Positions 42,601 to 50,015 of a DNA stretch of 64,000 nt are shown one piece after another. The stretch comes from Melitaea cinxia (lineage: Eukaryota > Arthropoda > Insecta > Lepidoptera > Nymphalidae), in assembly GCF_905220565.1 (NCBI RefSeq), contig NC_059416.1:10168001-10232000 (forward strand), read 5' to 3'. Each line of letters starts with the position of its first letter. Within the stretch, counting starts at the first letter, position 1. A program made the position numbers and the translations under genes. The notes below the pieces were generated by a model. The model did not search any database, was not told where the DNA came from, and saw nothing but the letters and a program-made list of their open reading frames with translations.

Positions 42601-42676
42601 TGTACCAGAAGAACTGTCTTCGCCGTCAACCAAACGGTACAAAAACGAAAAATCTGAAGATAAATTGACAATATAA
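25727..42676 (+). CDS. NSD: NSD-family histone H3 lysine 36 methyltransferase (whole gene, 13 coding exons)
   Basis: Exons: 25727-26558, 27268-27410, 29076-33016, 33861-33991, 34253-34334, 34778-34926, 36072-36167, 36700-36898, 37700-37848, 38418-38574, 39133-39232, 39671-39781, 42332-42676. They sum to 6435 nt, or 2144 aa, and every junction keeps frame with GT/AG ends. Domain order is PWWP, long acidic disordered region, a short HMG-like helix region, PHD cluster, second PWWP, AWS, SET, post-SET and a basic tail, which is the order of vertebrate NSD1-3 and fly Mes-4. The enzyme should dimethylate H3K36 in active chromatin. Compared with vertebrate NSDs it lacks the C-terminal PHD/C5HCH pair. 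The start is the first ATG before the conserved N terminus; non-coding 5' exons may exist. The donor of exon 2 (GAG|GTTTTT) is weak. Confidence 0.96.
27581..28744 (-). mobile_element. Decayed piggyBac-like element in NSD intron 2
   Basis: Left end CCCGGCGCAAATGACG follows TTAG (a mutated TTAA), and the right end CGTCATTGACGCCGGG is followed by TTAA. These mirror-image ends at TTAA fit piggyBac-class elements. A subterminal GGGTCAATATGACCC palindrome at 28712-28726 has a partner (CATATTGACCCG) near 27628. On the minus strand, between stops and shifts, there are traces of an acidic leader and DRTMWQKVPSRSNE, which resembles the transposase N-terminal region. The transposase is broken and mostly missing, so this copy is a fossil of 1164 bp. 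Confidence 0.75.
29076..33016 (+). CDS. NSD: NSD exon 3: acidic region, HMG-like helix region and first PHD fingers
   Basis: Residues 326-1638, one very large exon of 3941 nt. The first 800 codons are low complexity, Asn/Glu/Asp/Ser-rich and AT-rich in base use. Around residues 1153-1195, EFLKYLELRQDAVMDEHPEL and EDITNYLYKTWL look like the HMG-like stretch kept in NSD proteins. The first PHD starts near residue 1346 with VCEICERIGNLVKCKGC and MFHVDC. Its last zinc pair (KCSNC) comes only some 130 residues later, after a basic and acidic insertion (GRKKKKKTRGRKAKED). The next fingers follow without gaps: CFVCK, CQVAHCQKYYHLEC, then CPRHVCHTC and LARCVRCPATYHTFTKC, ending at CPRHYEHR. Confidence 0.94.
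33084..33423 (+). mobile_element. tRNA-derived SINE, complete, in NSD intron 3
   Basis: Flanked by the direct repeat TTGTAAAT at 33076-33083 and 33424-33431. The head GACGCCGCGTTGGCGCAACG has an A box, and GCGGGTTCGATCCCCGCAC has a B box, as in a Pol III promoter. The body runs through CAAACATTTGTATTGGCCAT and ends with GGGATATTACAGGCTGAAGC. It is in the same direction as the gene. Relatives lie at 5942, 37911, 61526 (reversed) and 62245. Confidence 0.88.
33861..34926 (+). CDS. NSD: NSD exons 4-6: PHD finger and second PWWP
   Basis: Residues about 1639-1759. The PHD reads WCFICALGGSLICCEYCPTSFHAEC, then GGYMCEDC across the exon 4/5 join. The second PWWP follows without linker: GEMVWVKLGHYR joined across intron 5 to WWPGIILHP, then FVVRFFGQYDHYWVNRGRVF. 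Introns 3, 4 and 5 are 844, 261 and 443 bases. Intron 5 carries a small MITE at 34386-34512. Confidence 0.95.
34386..34512 (+). mobile_element. Small MITE in NSD intron 5
   Basis: ATCGCGGTTTATT at 34399-34411 and its inverted partner AATAAACCGCGAT at 34477-34489 bracket a core GTTTCGGATACTTTACAGCA. A related copy in the other orientation is at 37374-37493. The two copies also share flanking bases (AGTGAAATT and TTTTTCGGATTTTA), so the true element is slightly longer than the inverted repeats. Confidence 0.7.
34927..36071. other. NSD intron 6, no element recognised
   Basis: AT-rich, with homopolymer T and A runs near 35570-35586 and 35618-35630. The open frame at 35867-36175 simply runs through the acceptor into exon 7 and is not a separate gene. 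Confidence 0.5.
36072..36898 (+). CDS. NSD: NSD exons 7-8: linker and start of AWS domain
   Basis: Residues about 1760-1857. Exon 7 encodes a helical linker (SKIDAAFTMAMEHAQRACEI). Exon 8 ends with the first part of the AWS zinc domain (CECDPNDIEPCGPYTQCLNR), whose cysteines, with those of exon 9, form the zinc cluster packed against SET. The intron between them contains an (A)n run and an (AT)n microsatellite. Confidence 0.94.
36565..36611. repeat. (AT)n microsatellite in NSD intron 7
   Basis: About 23 uninterrupted AT units, 90 bases upstream of the exon 8 acceptor. An (A)n(AT)n tract lies at 36368-36403. Confidence 0.95.
37055..37280 (-). repeat. Repeat family B copy in NSD intron 8
   Basis: Reverse orientation: AGCAGGAAATATATTACTTA, then CGACCTTACATAAGGTCACA, GTGTTGCGTTCCTGTAGTGAG-like sequence and CAGCAACGCGTTTGCAATCA. 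It corresponds to the family at 63421-63645. Confidence 0.65.
37374..37493 (-). mobile_element. Second copy of the ATCGCGG MITE in NSD intron 8
   Basis: Shares GTTTCGGATACTTTACAGCA, CCCGTGACCATGGTC and AATAAACCGCGATAAAATCC with 34386-34512. Its other terminal repeat is degraded. Confidence 0.65.
37521..37672. mobile_element. Hairpin MITE with 25-bp perfect inverted repeats, NSD intron 8
   Basis: Bases 37521-37545 (CCGAACCTAAGTCGATCTTC and 5 more) are exactly complementary to 37648-37672. The 102 bases between are AT-rich and non-coding. The right arm stops 27 bases before exon 9 of NSD, so the hairpin sits against the branch-point and acceptor region. Confidence 0.8.
37700..39781 (+). CDS. 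NSD: NSD exons 9-12: AWS end, SET and post-SET catalytic region
   Basis: Residues about 1858-2030. Exon 9 completes AWS (TECGPTCRAGDRCNNRAFEK) and opens SET (RGWGLKTLVDIKAG). Exon 10 has FVIEYVGELLDE and NFYFLTLDKERMIDAGPKGN. Exon 11 has FMNHSCEPNCETQKW, the NHSC motif that contacts S-adenosylmethionine. Exon 12 has SELTFNYNLESAGIEKKRCM with the post-SET cysteines CMCGAKRCSGY. All residues expected of an active H3K36 enzyme are present. Exon 10 is much more GC-rich than its neighbours. Confidence 0.96.
37911..38345 (+). mobile_element. SINE joined to a family A copy in NSD intron 9
   Basis: The SINE part, 37911 to about 38150, starts GACGCCGCGTTGGCGCAGCG with B box GGTTCGATCCCC and is close to the 33084 copy. 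It breaks off at ATATCCGCCA and runs directly into family A (AGTCCACTGTTGGACATAAG to CCCGCCATCGGTCGGCTTTA), which has lost the GTGACCGCAGGG segment. The compound ends 72 bases before exon 10. Confidence 0.82.
38655..38815 (+). repeat. Possible LINE 3'-end fragment in NSD intron 10
   Basis: CTTGGCAATCGCAGTGTGAG, then GACCGGGATGTCTGTCGCGA and AAGACCTATGTCAGCAGTGG, followed by CTGACTGACTGA. Similar tails (AGGCCTATGCCCAGCAGTGA then CTGACTGACTGG) occur at 63035-63085. This looks like the 3' end of a lepidopteran LINE, but the frame is too short to be sure. Confidence 0.45.
39329..39475 (+). repeat. 12-bp minisatellite in NSD intron 11
   Basis: About 11-12 tandem units of TACTCGCCTACG, with the central units identical and the last ones varying (TCGTCTACGTAC). 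It starts about 100 bases after the exon 11 donor. Because the period is divisible by three, several frames stay open, giving spurious repeats of YVLA, SPTY and RRVR. Confidence 0.95.
40028..40080. repeat. (TTC)n/(ATC)n microsatellite, NSD intron 12
   Basis: Some 10 CTT units followed by five CAT units. It is bounded by AT-rich sequence. Confidence 0.9.
40550..41745 (-). pseudogene. LINE ORF1 (gag-like) remnant in NSD intron 12
   Basis: Three broken minus-strand pieces are in order. At 41735-41307: acidic and Pro-rich MQDNDPPDPPAPPDKN, then YLVHVSRNESNPIKF. At 40930-40703: MRVVRKIPVDCSIEEIAENL, then IKVRRINRKV. At 40773-40570: TLPTRVLCFYIALKVELYKY, then the zinc-knuckle start CFNCCRFGH. This order is typical of Jockey- and CR1-like ORF1 proteins, which bind the element RNA. 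Frameshifts separate the pieces, part of the middle (about 40970-41300) is not coding, and the remaining knuckles and ORF2 are gone. Confidence 0.75.
41924..42115 (+). repeat. Repeat family D copy, NSD intron 12
   Basis: GGTAGTGTGTGTAATG, TCTATATAAACTATAAGT, GCGAAATTTCATCAT and TTTTCGTAAAAAGTGG parallel the copy at 10844-11040. An (A)n run at about 41879-41892 precedes it. Confidence 0.7.
42332..42676 (+). CDS. NSD: NSD exon 13: basic C-terminal tail
   Basis: Residues 2031-2144, after the longest downstream intron (2550 bases). It is Lys/Arg-rich (KLPTKRTYKKRKT, KQKNRVGRPNKPREL); VGRPNKPRE has the R/GRP core of an AT-hook. No PHD or C5HCH zinc ligands are present, and the protein stops at TAA 42674-42676. 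The acceptor TTTTTTTTCAG is strong. Confidence 0.93.
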   Translation, partial: DDQPKKIKLPTKRTYKKRKTIEDSPSTSRNKQKNRVGRPNKPRELTEIEKDLLIIKSATNGMSSDSECSVRLCSIDSFKDSKALKRKLINVPEELSSPSTKRYKNEKSEDKLTI

Positions 42677-42767
42677 ACTGTGTTTATAGTTCCGTCTGTA
42701 CGTTGAGAATTATGGATTTTATTTACCTGTAAATAATTAGTAATCGCTTTACATATCAGCCGCTATT

Positions 42768-42773
42768 AATAAA
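42768..42773 (+). terminator. Polyadenylation signal of NSD
   Basis: AATAAA at 92 bases after the stop codon, the first canonical signal downstream. The GTTTGTCGTTTTAGTT sequence about 20 bases on could be the downstream GU-rich element. Confidence 0.6.
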
Positions 42774-42954
42774 ATATGTATTCGAATTGTTTGTCGTTTT
42801 AGTTAAGGCGTTTCTCATACTGACCTAATGATCCAGTTTAAAAAGTATTTTGTACGGTAGAAAGCCTGTTTAAGAAACTTAATCGCAAACTAAATTTTTG
42901 TATGATAATTCCAAATGATCAAGATCCATGGTTATTTGTACCTATCCACATTTT

Positions 42955-43121
42955 CGAAGTAAAACTTTTTTACGCTTTGCTTGACTTGGGGAGTTTGATT
43001 GGTCGAGGCGAACGGAAGCTGAGAGGGAGGTCTGAGTTAGTGAAGAAAGAAAGAGAGAAGTACGTTTCGTACGTTTTACTTCAGTCGTTTGGTCTAAAGC
43101 ACACTCGTTTTTTAAAGTAGT
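42955..43121 (+). mobile_element. Repeat family E copy with inverted GAAGTAAAACTT ends
   Basis: Starts TCGAAGTAAAACTTTTTTAC and carries GCTTGACTTGGGGAGTTTG and GGCGAACGGAAGCTGA. It ends CGTTTTACTTCAGTC then GGTCTAAAGCACACTCGTTT. GAAGTAAAAC at the left is the reverse complement of GTTTTACTTC at the right. Copies: 47997-48186 and 49263-50015 (reversed, longer). No coding capacity was seen. Confidence 0.65.
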
Positions 43122-43581
43122 CCAAAACAAAATATTACCCATCTCTATCTTGCTGGTAAAATGAAATGTCTACGAAAGAAGCAGACTGATTATTTATTGA
43201 AATATACGCAGTGACGTCATTGTACACGCACTCAGAAATTGAACAATTCCGATAACTTTACGTAAAATATATACCTTTGAGTTAATTAGCTAATATTGAG
43301 TTAGGGAAGATAAATACGAGAGCCCTTCAATTTTAACTACATATGTAATCTGCTACATACCATTTCTAAGCTATCTACCAAAATCAGTCAAATAGAACTT
43401 GTTTAGACCCGAGCTAGGTTTTCAGTTTTGCAATAAGGTTTTCGATATCTTATCGGGTTTTATATTTACTCGTATATGTGGTTTAATTTGATGCCTCGCT
43501 TGGATCCTGTACAGTACATTATTTTTCCTTTTCCACTGTTGACTAAGATAATTTTTACAATGTAGTGGTATTACTATGTAA
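43122..43581. other. Intergenic, no gene seen
   Basis: AT-rich with short unrelated frames only. Confidence 0.45.
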
Positions 43582-43784
43582 TCTATAATATAAAAATGAG
43601 TCGCTGAATGTGTTGCTAAGCGCAAAACTCGAGAACGGTTGGACCGATTTTGCTAATTCTTTTTTTAAAATATTCCTTGAAGTACAAGGATGGTTCTTAC
43701 GGAGAGAAAAATTCTAAAAAGAAAAAAAATAATAAAATTAAAGAATCGACTGTTAGGCGATACGAAGTACGCCGGGTCAGCTAG
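43582..43784 (+). mobile_element. Small Helitron, complete
   Basis: Starts TCTATAATATAAAAATGAGT after A at 43581. It contains TTGCTAAGCGCAAAACTCGA and GGTTGGACCGATTTTGCTAA, and ends CGAAGTACGCCGGGTCAG then CTAG at 43781-43784, before T. Same family as 61762-61930. The inside is non-coding. Confidence 0.82.
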
Positions 43785-43789
43785 TTGTA

Positions 43790-43986
43790 TAATATTAGCT
43801 ACGACACTTGATTTCACTCGCGTGAATTCCGATCCCGTGAGATTTTCAGGAAGGAAAGGAAATGGTCTAGAACCGCAACTATCTAAGTGCCAAGTTTAAT
43901 CAAATCGGCCGGTTTTTTGCGTGAAAGAGTCACAAACATATACGTACATACATCCAAAAAATTTGCATTCATAATATTAGTAGGAT
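43790..43986 (-). mobile_element. Helitron 5' part, reversed
   Basis: The reverse complement starts near 43986 with TCCTACTAATATTATGAATG and continues with the typical GTATGTACGTATATGTTTGT and GGCCGATTTGATT. The other end was not found and seems to have been cut off by the neighbouring Helitron. Confidence 0.55.
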
Positions 43987-44984
43987 TAAATTTTTGATAA
44001 AATGTTCTAAGTGAGTTAAATTCCGAATATTTTTTTTTTTTAACTACGACAAATGTCATAAGGATTTAATAGATAATTTCCTAACTACATGCTTGATAAA
44101 GCACTCAAATGAAATATAATTAACAAACAATATTTTGTCGAAATATACTCCAGCGGTTCTTAGTAGGTGACATAAAGTTTCGTTCAAATTATCCCAATTC
44201 GCGTAGCAAAGGACTACTATGAACTGGTTCCTTGCAAAACAATGAGGTATTATTATAATAAGGACTTTGTATTTAAAATTATACCATCAAATATAAATTT
44301 TGAATTGTTCGAGTCGAGTATTTCACTAAGTCTTTCAATCTTTTTTTTTTAAATTAATTTTACTTACTATAATTCAGCTACCACCGATTTGAAATGTAGA
44401 TTTGGTTAAGAAGAATTGGCTAGAAGCTGGTAAAGAAAGTGTCGTTAAAACATTTTAAATTCTCACAAATACAGATAAAAAATTTCACGTGAAAGAAAAA
44501 TGTGCATTCCTACAACATAGGCATACAAGATAAATTATGAAGTATTTAACCAGAAGTGATAAGTGTTAACAACAAAGTATATACACAAAATAAAACAAAC
44601 CATTTACCAATTAATTTTATTTATCAAAAAGTTGCATATTTTACTTATGGATTTAGAATACCGAGTAAAATTATAAAGAAAACTTTTCTACTTAGCAAGA
44701 AACTATGGCAATTCGCATGGATATACGAGTACCTATTGTTTGATACCTACTATGCCAGTGGACTACAATTACCATTCAACTTGATTGAAAGTATTACACC
44801 AAACATTTTTGAATATCATACCGTGGCGCCGTCTATAGTGAGTTCTTTACAGAGACCCGTAACTATTCAAAGTTTCATATTACAATGAAAACCTTTGACA
44901 GGAGACGACACCATGCTATTTTTAATATGTACGATTTTATTTTTGTGTTAAGCGAAAAGTTCGCTTAAACCGAAAATAAAAATC
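43987..44984. other. Intergenic, no gene supported
   Basis: A 110-codon frame at 44556-44888 (LPINFIYQKVAYFTYGF and later QRPVTIQSFIL) has no recognisable domain. Its base composition is the same as its surroundings, so it is not accepted as a gene. Confidence 0.4.
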
Positions 44985-45107
44985 ATCATATCAGAAATTT
45001 CGATCCAGTGGCTACATCGTTTCATAGCTTAATTGGCTAGAGCGCCGACACGGTCAGTCGGAGACGCGGGTTCGATCCCCGCTGGAGCGGTCAATTTTTG
45101 ATATGAT
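44985..45107 (+). mobile_element. 123-bp element with terminal inverted repeats and a tRNA-like core, copy 2
   Basis: Ends ATCATATCAGAAA (44985-44997) and TTTTTGATATGAT (45095-45107), one mismatch. The cloverleaf is 45018-45089, 72 nt and 33 bases in from the left end, as in copy 1 at 13694. Acceptor CGTTTCA/TGGAGCG pairs with G-T wobbles. D stem, anticodon stem CCGAC/GTCGG and a perfect T arm GCGGG-TTCGATC-CCCGC are present. The anticodon loop is again ACGGTCA with C at position 33. It has A and B box consensus, so Pol III transcription is possible. Confidence 0.8.
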
Positions 45108-45446
45108 ATTAAAAAAAAAATGTTTAGAATTCCTGTGTGGGTAACACAAAAATAAAATTGTACATAGTATTACACCAATTAATTAAAAAAATAAACTTAA
45201 AAATTACTTTCTTAACACTATTGTGACTTGATATATTTGATTGTGGGCATATTTTTATTTGAGTTTTCATTCCCAGCTTCTTTCTAATAGGAGGGTAGGT
45301 AAGTATGTGATTATTTTATATTTTTTGTTTCACTGGTTTTTACTGAATAGCATTGTCATAAACCTGCGTGTTTTTTTAATGCTATTTATAATAAATAAGT
45401 ACATTATTGTTTATTAGATAAATAAATTTTAAAAAAAATACAATTA

Positions 45447-46010
45447 TACCAGAGTTATCTGACGGGTCACTCTCAGATAGGATTGATTATGGTAGTGATG
45501 AGCTTTCTGTGTACAATGGCATTCCTCAGGGAACCAAGTTGGGTAATACTCTATTTTTAATTTTAATTAACGATCTGTGTAGCATCGGGATCTTCGGCAG
45601 GACTGTCTCTTTTGCTGACGAAGCACAACTTGGATTGAATTTAGCCTTGAATAGGCTTCGTTGCCGCTTACTCTAAATACCACGAGAACTAATTTTGTAG
45701 GTTATTTCATCTCTAAGGCATCGCAACCAAACTCAACTTTATTACTTAAATCTCACGTAGCTGCAGTGGGTCAAAACCATCTAGTGATTGCCCTAAAATA
45801 GAGTCGGTTGACTGTGTAAGGGGTACAGTACTTGGGTATTATGGTAGATAAAAATTTGAACTTCAAGGCTTGGTCTTCAACAAGTAGGATTCGCAAATTA
45901 ATGTATATTTAAAATATTAAGAAGTGTTGCTAACCAAGTTATTGCTAGAAAAGTTTATTTGTCTCTATGGCTTTCTGTTATTATCAATTGTATTACTTCT
46001 TGGGATGAGA
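45447..46010 (+). pseudogene. Degenerate LINE reverse-transcriptase fragment
   Basis: Pieces in several frames read VYNGIPQGTKLGNTLFLILI, then SFADEAQLGL (the catalytic FADD has become FADE), IMVDKNLNFKAW, and VIARKVYLSLWLSVI. These are the palm and thumb parts of a Jockey/CR1-type reverse transcriptase in the right order. Stops and frame changes between them show that it is dead. Neither 5' nor 3' end can be placed. Confidence 0.75.
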
Positions 46011-46123
46011 CTGTCAAAACAAATTGAGCACCGCTTGATGTCGCACATAAAAGCGTAGTGAAGATGAAATAACATGTAACAGTGGTTACTACGAATAATC
46101 GCTAAATAACAATAATGTGTTTT

Positions 46124-46275
46124 CAAGTAGAACCCGCGCGTTGCCCGGTAAGAAGAGGGGACCCAAGCAAATCAAATTCTTAAGTACACAACAAGTAAAA
46201 CCCGCGCGTTGCCCGGTAAAAAGAGGGGACTCAAGCAAATCAAATTATCTGATGATTCTAATAGTGTCTATTGCT
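46124..46275 (+). repeat. Direct duplication with 68-bp offset
   Basis: CAAGTA(G/A)AACCCGCGCGTTGC, GGTAA(G/A)AAGAGGGGAC and CAAGCAAATCAAATT occur at 46124-46177 and again at 46192-46245. After the second copy the frame PGKKRGLKQIKLSDDSNSVY ends in TGTCAG|GTAAAT, like an exon with a donor site. There is no support beyond this appearance. Confidence 0.65.
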
Positions 46276-46896
46276 GTCTCTGTCAGGTAAATAAACGCGA
46301 AATATACATATACCTACTCTTTCTTAGGGTTATCAATATTCTATTCCGGTCAATCTCAGTCTCCTTCGTGTTTTCTCCATTCTACGGGACATTGGCAAAG
46401 ACATCTCTGATATTTTTACACTAGTTAAAAATAATAATTCCATTTAATACTAATAATATTTACTTTATAGACCAAAGTTCTTTTTCGAGACCATTAACAG
46501 TTACAATTATCAAATTATCTCTATATCATATTCCGTCCCTCTGTGGCACTTTAAAACTTTTTTAGTTTTAATGCCCTCCAGACAGTTCTGAAGTTCATCA
46601 GACTCACCACTTTGATATTCAATATACATATATTAAAAGACATTCGTAAAATATTTTAAAACGTGAATTTTAAATCGCGTTAAAAATAAAAAGATTAGTA
46701 TTTTTATATCATATTAAAAGTCAAATAATATTGAAGATTGGATTATTGGATAAAAAAAATTAATTGTAAGAGATAATAAGATATTTTTAAATCGTTTGAT
46801 ACAAGATGACTTTTACAAAGTACATACAACTACACATTTATTAATAAGTAGGTAATTACTTTCCATCTAGGTTTTAATGTAGTGTCACTTCACTTC
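46276..46896. other. Intergenic, AT-rich, no gene seen
   Basis: Nothing recognisable on either strand. Confidence 0.45.
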
Positions 46897-47175
46897 AGCC
46901 TAATACAGTCCACTGCTGGTCATAGGCTTCTACAAGTTCGCGCCAAAAATGGCGTGAATTCATGTGTTTTGCCCATAGTCACCACGCTGGACAGACGGGT
47001 TGGTGACCGCAGGGCTGGCTTTGTCGCACCGAAGACGCTGCTGTCCGTCTTCGGCCTGTGTATTTCAAAGCCAGCAGTTGGATCCCGCCACCAGTCGGCT
47101 TTTTAAGTTCCAAGGTAGTAGTAGAACTGTGTTATCTCTTAGTCGCCTCTTACGGCACCCACGGGAAGAGAGTAA
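46897..47175 (+). repeat. Repeat family A copy
   Basis: From CAGCCTAATACAGTCCACTG to CACCCACGGGAAGAGAG, with a 9-base deletion where other copies have GGATGGTTATCCCGCC. The two overlapping open frames are shadows of the repeat. Confidence 0.8.
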
Positions 47176-47996
47176 GAGAGAATGTAGTGTATTAAATTAA
47201 ATTTTTAAATAATAATTTGCTAAAGACAAAGAGTTAAAAGTCCTAAAATAGATAATATTATCACTTTTGATTAAAAATCTACAATTAAAATAACTTTTGT
47301 TTGTGTTCGGAATAATTGTTCGAGTCGTTGATCGTCCCTTATTACGTGATGTTTTTAGAAACTTTTTATCCTTCAAATAACAGTCTTGGTAATATGATGT
47401 GGTGAGTTTTTGGACTATCTCCCATACCCAAAATCACGTGTATTTTTGTGGAAAATAAATTAAAATTGTTGACGTGTCAACTTAATATTACAAACAGACT
47501 TTCCAATTTTATTTATTTCTAGTATAGATATAAGACTTCAAAATCATTTCTAGAACCTTATTAGTTACCTATTACATATGCGAATAGCTTCTCGTGACAA
47601 TCCGAGAGATCCTTTTTAGGATTTATTTTTAAACAACCTCAAGCGATTGAATCCTTTGAATTTTTCATATCTTATTACAGATAACAAAATTTCGTTAAAA
47701 TTTTCACACTGATTGATATGATTTCGTTATTATATTTCGAAATTTAATACTACGCTAGGAAATTAAATTTAATAAAAAGGTCTACTTCAGCGAATAAGCA
47801 ATATAAACTCATAATGTTTATTTTATTACGGGATACTAGATGTTTTCTATGAATTTACTCGTTGACATTATTCATATGCCTTTGGATTCGGATTGTGAAG
47901 AATGACTCGACAGTTTGAAATTGTTTTTTCAACAAGCCGTATGCTAATTCGCGTTAAATCTTGAGCTTGTAATTATATTTTTATTTTAACATATTT
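47176..47996. other. Intergenic, AT-rich, no gene seen
   Basis: Nothing recognisable on either strand. Confidence 0.45.
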
Positions 47997-48186
47997 TTGA
48001 AGTTAAACTTTACGCACGCTTGATTTGGGGAATAAGCTGGTGAATGCGCAACGAGAACGCTACGAAAAGTGTGATCGGGTGAGGCGAACGGAAGTTGACC
48101 GGGAGATATAAGTTACATTTCGTATCTTACTGTAGGAGTTTAAGAAGTTTTACTTCAATCATGTGGTCTAAAGCACACTCGTTTTT
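47997..48186 (+). mobile_element. Repeat family E copy
   Basis: TTGAAGTTAAACTTTACGCA, CGCTTGATTTGGGGAATAAG, GTGAGGCGAACGGAAGTTG, then AAGAAGTTTTACTTCAATCA and GGTCTAAAGCACACTCGTTT. Same ends and length class as the copy at 42955. Confidence 0.65.
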
Positions 48187-48225
48187 TCCAATACGTAATA
48201 TACCTTGAAGCAGTTACAAATTTTT

Positions 48226-48835
48226 TTAACCGACTTCCAAAAAAGGAGGAGGTTCTCAATTCGACTGTATTTTTTTTTTTTTTATGTATGTTACATCAGA
48301 ACTTTTGACTGGGTGAAGCGATTTCGACAAATTTTGTTTTAATCGAAAGGTGGTGTGTGCCAATTGGTCCCATTTAAATTTATTTGAGATCTAACAACTA
48401 CTTTTCGAGTTATATCTAATAATGCGTTTTTACTTGATGCTTTTTTCGTCGACTTACGTTGTACTATACCGCATAACTTTCTACAGAATGTACCGATTTT
48501 GATAATTCTTTTTTTGTTAGAAAGGGGATATTCCTAGTTTGGTACCGTGATAAGGAAACCAGGATCTGATGATGGGATCCCAGAGAAATCGAGGGAACTT
48601 CTTGAAAATCCTCAATAACTTTTTATTAGGTGTACCGATTTTAATGATTTTTAATTTAATCGAAAACCGGTGTTTATCATGTGGTCACATTTAAATTTCA
48701 TCGAGATCTTATAAATACTTTTTCAGTAATCTTTGATAATGCGTTGTTACTTGACTATTTTTTCGTCGATCTACGTTGTATTACTCGTCGATGTAATTGA
48801 AGTCGGTTTTTTTTTCGTTTGCGAGCAAACACAAT
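48226..48835 (+). repeat. Repeat family C, long two-unit copy
   Basis: Begins AACCGACTTCCAAAAAAGGA and ends GAAGTCGGTTTTTTTTTCGT followed by GCGAGCAAACACAATTA. Two internal units each contain an ACCGATTT motif, a GAGATCT motif and a TCGTCGA(C/T)(T/C)TACGTTGTA motif. It is close to identical with 50526-51130, including the GAAACCAGGATCTGATGATG section. No protein is encoded. Confidence 0.82.
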
Positions 48836-49262
48836 TATTAAATATTTTTATTTACTTGTAAAAAGCATTAAAAAATTTCAATAGAATAGCGTTATATAAC
48901 TTACTTAGTAGAAAATCTAATGAAACACGGTTACTAGAGGTAAATACAATATGCAAGCTTATAACAAAATTATTGCGATGGATACGTACCGGCGCTGCAA
49001 GCGTTATTGCATTTTCATATATTTTAACCGACTTTTAAAATGGATTTTTTTATCAATTTGTCCTCTTATTATCCTTTTATAGTAAATTAGTATATATTTG
49101 ATTACTGAAACATCTTCCGACTAAAACGAGCAAAAAAATAATATACAATTCCGCATAAAATTTCCTCTAACAAAATTGCTACTGATACAGCTTTGTAATT
49201 AGTTTGTACCAAATCGAAAAAAAAAGAACTAGCTCATGATTGAAGAATTAATTTAAATCTTA
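48836..49262. other. Intergenic, no gene seen
   Basis: AT-rich; nothing recognisable. Confidence 0.45.
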
Positions 49263-50015
49263 AAAACGAGTGTGCTTTAGACTACACGACAGAAGTAAAA
49301 CTTCTTAAGAAATAGGTCTACACAATAGGCCTGCACTGTGTCGTAGATATATAAAAGATTTGTCATTTTTGTACAAGATCTGTTATGACAGATAATTAAA
49401 TAATAATTAATAATTTTGATTGTGATGAATTGGTTAATCAAATTTACATTTGTATACCAAGTAGCTCCTTGCAAATCCGAAACACTTATAAACATAAATT
49501 TTTCGCCATTACACTTAATAGATAGAACAAATGCAGGGAACGGGTTCCTCTAAAAAGAATGATGAAATCATATAATCATAATTTTACTAATATATATTTT
49601 TGTTGCCTGCTTCAAAATTTAAAAATGCAATTTGGAAGAATTTAGGTTGTCTTTGTAATTTAATTTAAAAATTAGTTTAGGACTTGTTATCGTCGTTTCG
49701 CTAGTTTTATTAAGTTTTATTTTTTTTCTCTTAAATTGTAATTTATATTTTCACAAATATAGTGCTACCACGTATATAATATTATTATGTTGAATGTTTA
49801 AGATATTAAGATACTGTGTAAACTTTTATTATGTAACTGTAAAAATAATAATTATTATATACGCGACGTAACTGGCTATGAGAGAAAGAGAGAAAAAATG
49901 TGTGCTTGCACATCTCTCTTGCTTCGTTCGCCTCGCCAGATCACACTTCGCAACGCTCTCACACGAATTCACCAGCTTACTCACCGAATCAAGCGTGCGC
50001 CAAGAAGTTTTACTT
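49263..50015 (-). mobile_element. Repeat family E, long copy, reversed
   Basis: Begins AAAACGAGTGTGCTTTAGAC then AGAAGTAAAACTTCTTAAG. It ends at 50015 with the head of the family in reverse (AAGCGTGCGCCAAGAAGTTT then TACTTC). About 550 bases of AT-rich sequence sit between the parts shared with the short copies, so this may be the fuller form, or it may hold an insertion. Confidence 0.6.

Noticed and set aside
44556..44888. 110-codon plus-strand frame
   Set aside because: No domain, no signal peptide, no splice or promoter support, and composition like its surroundings.
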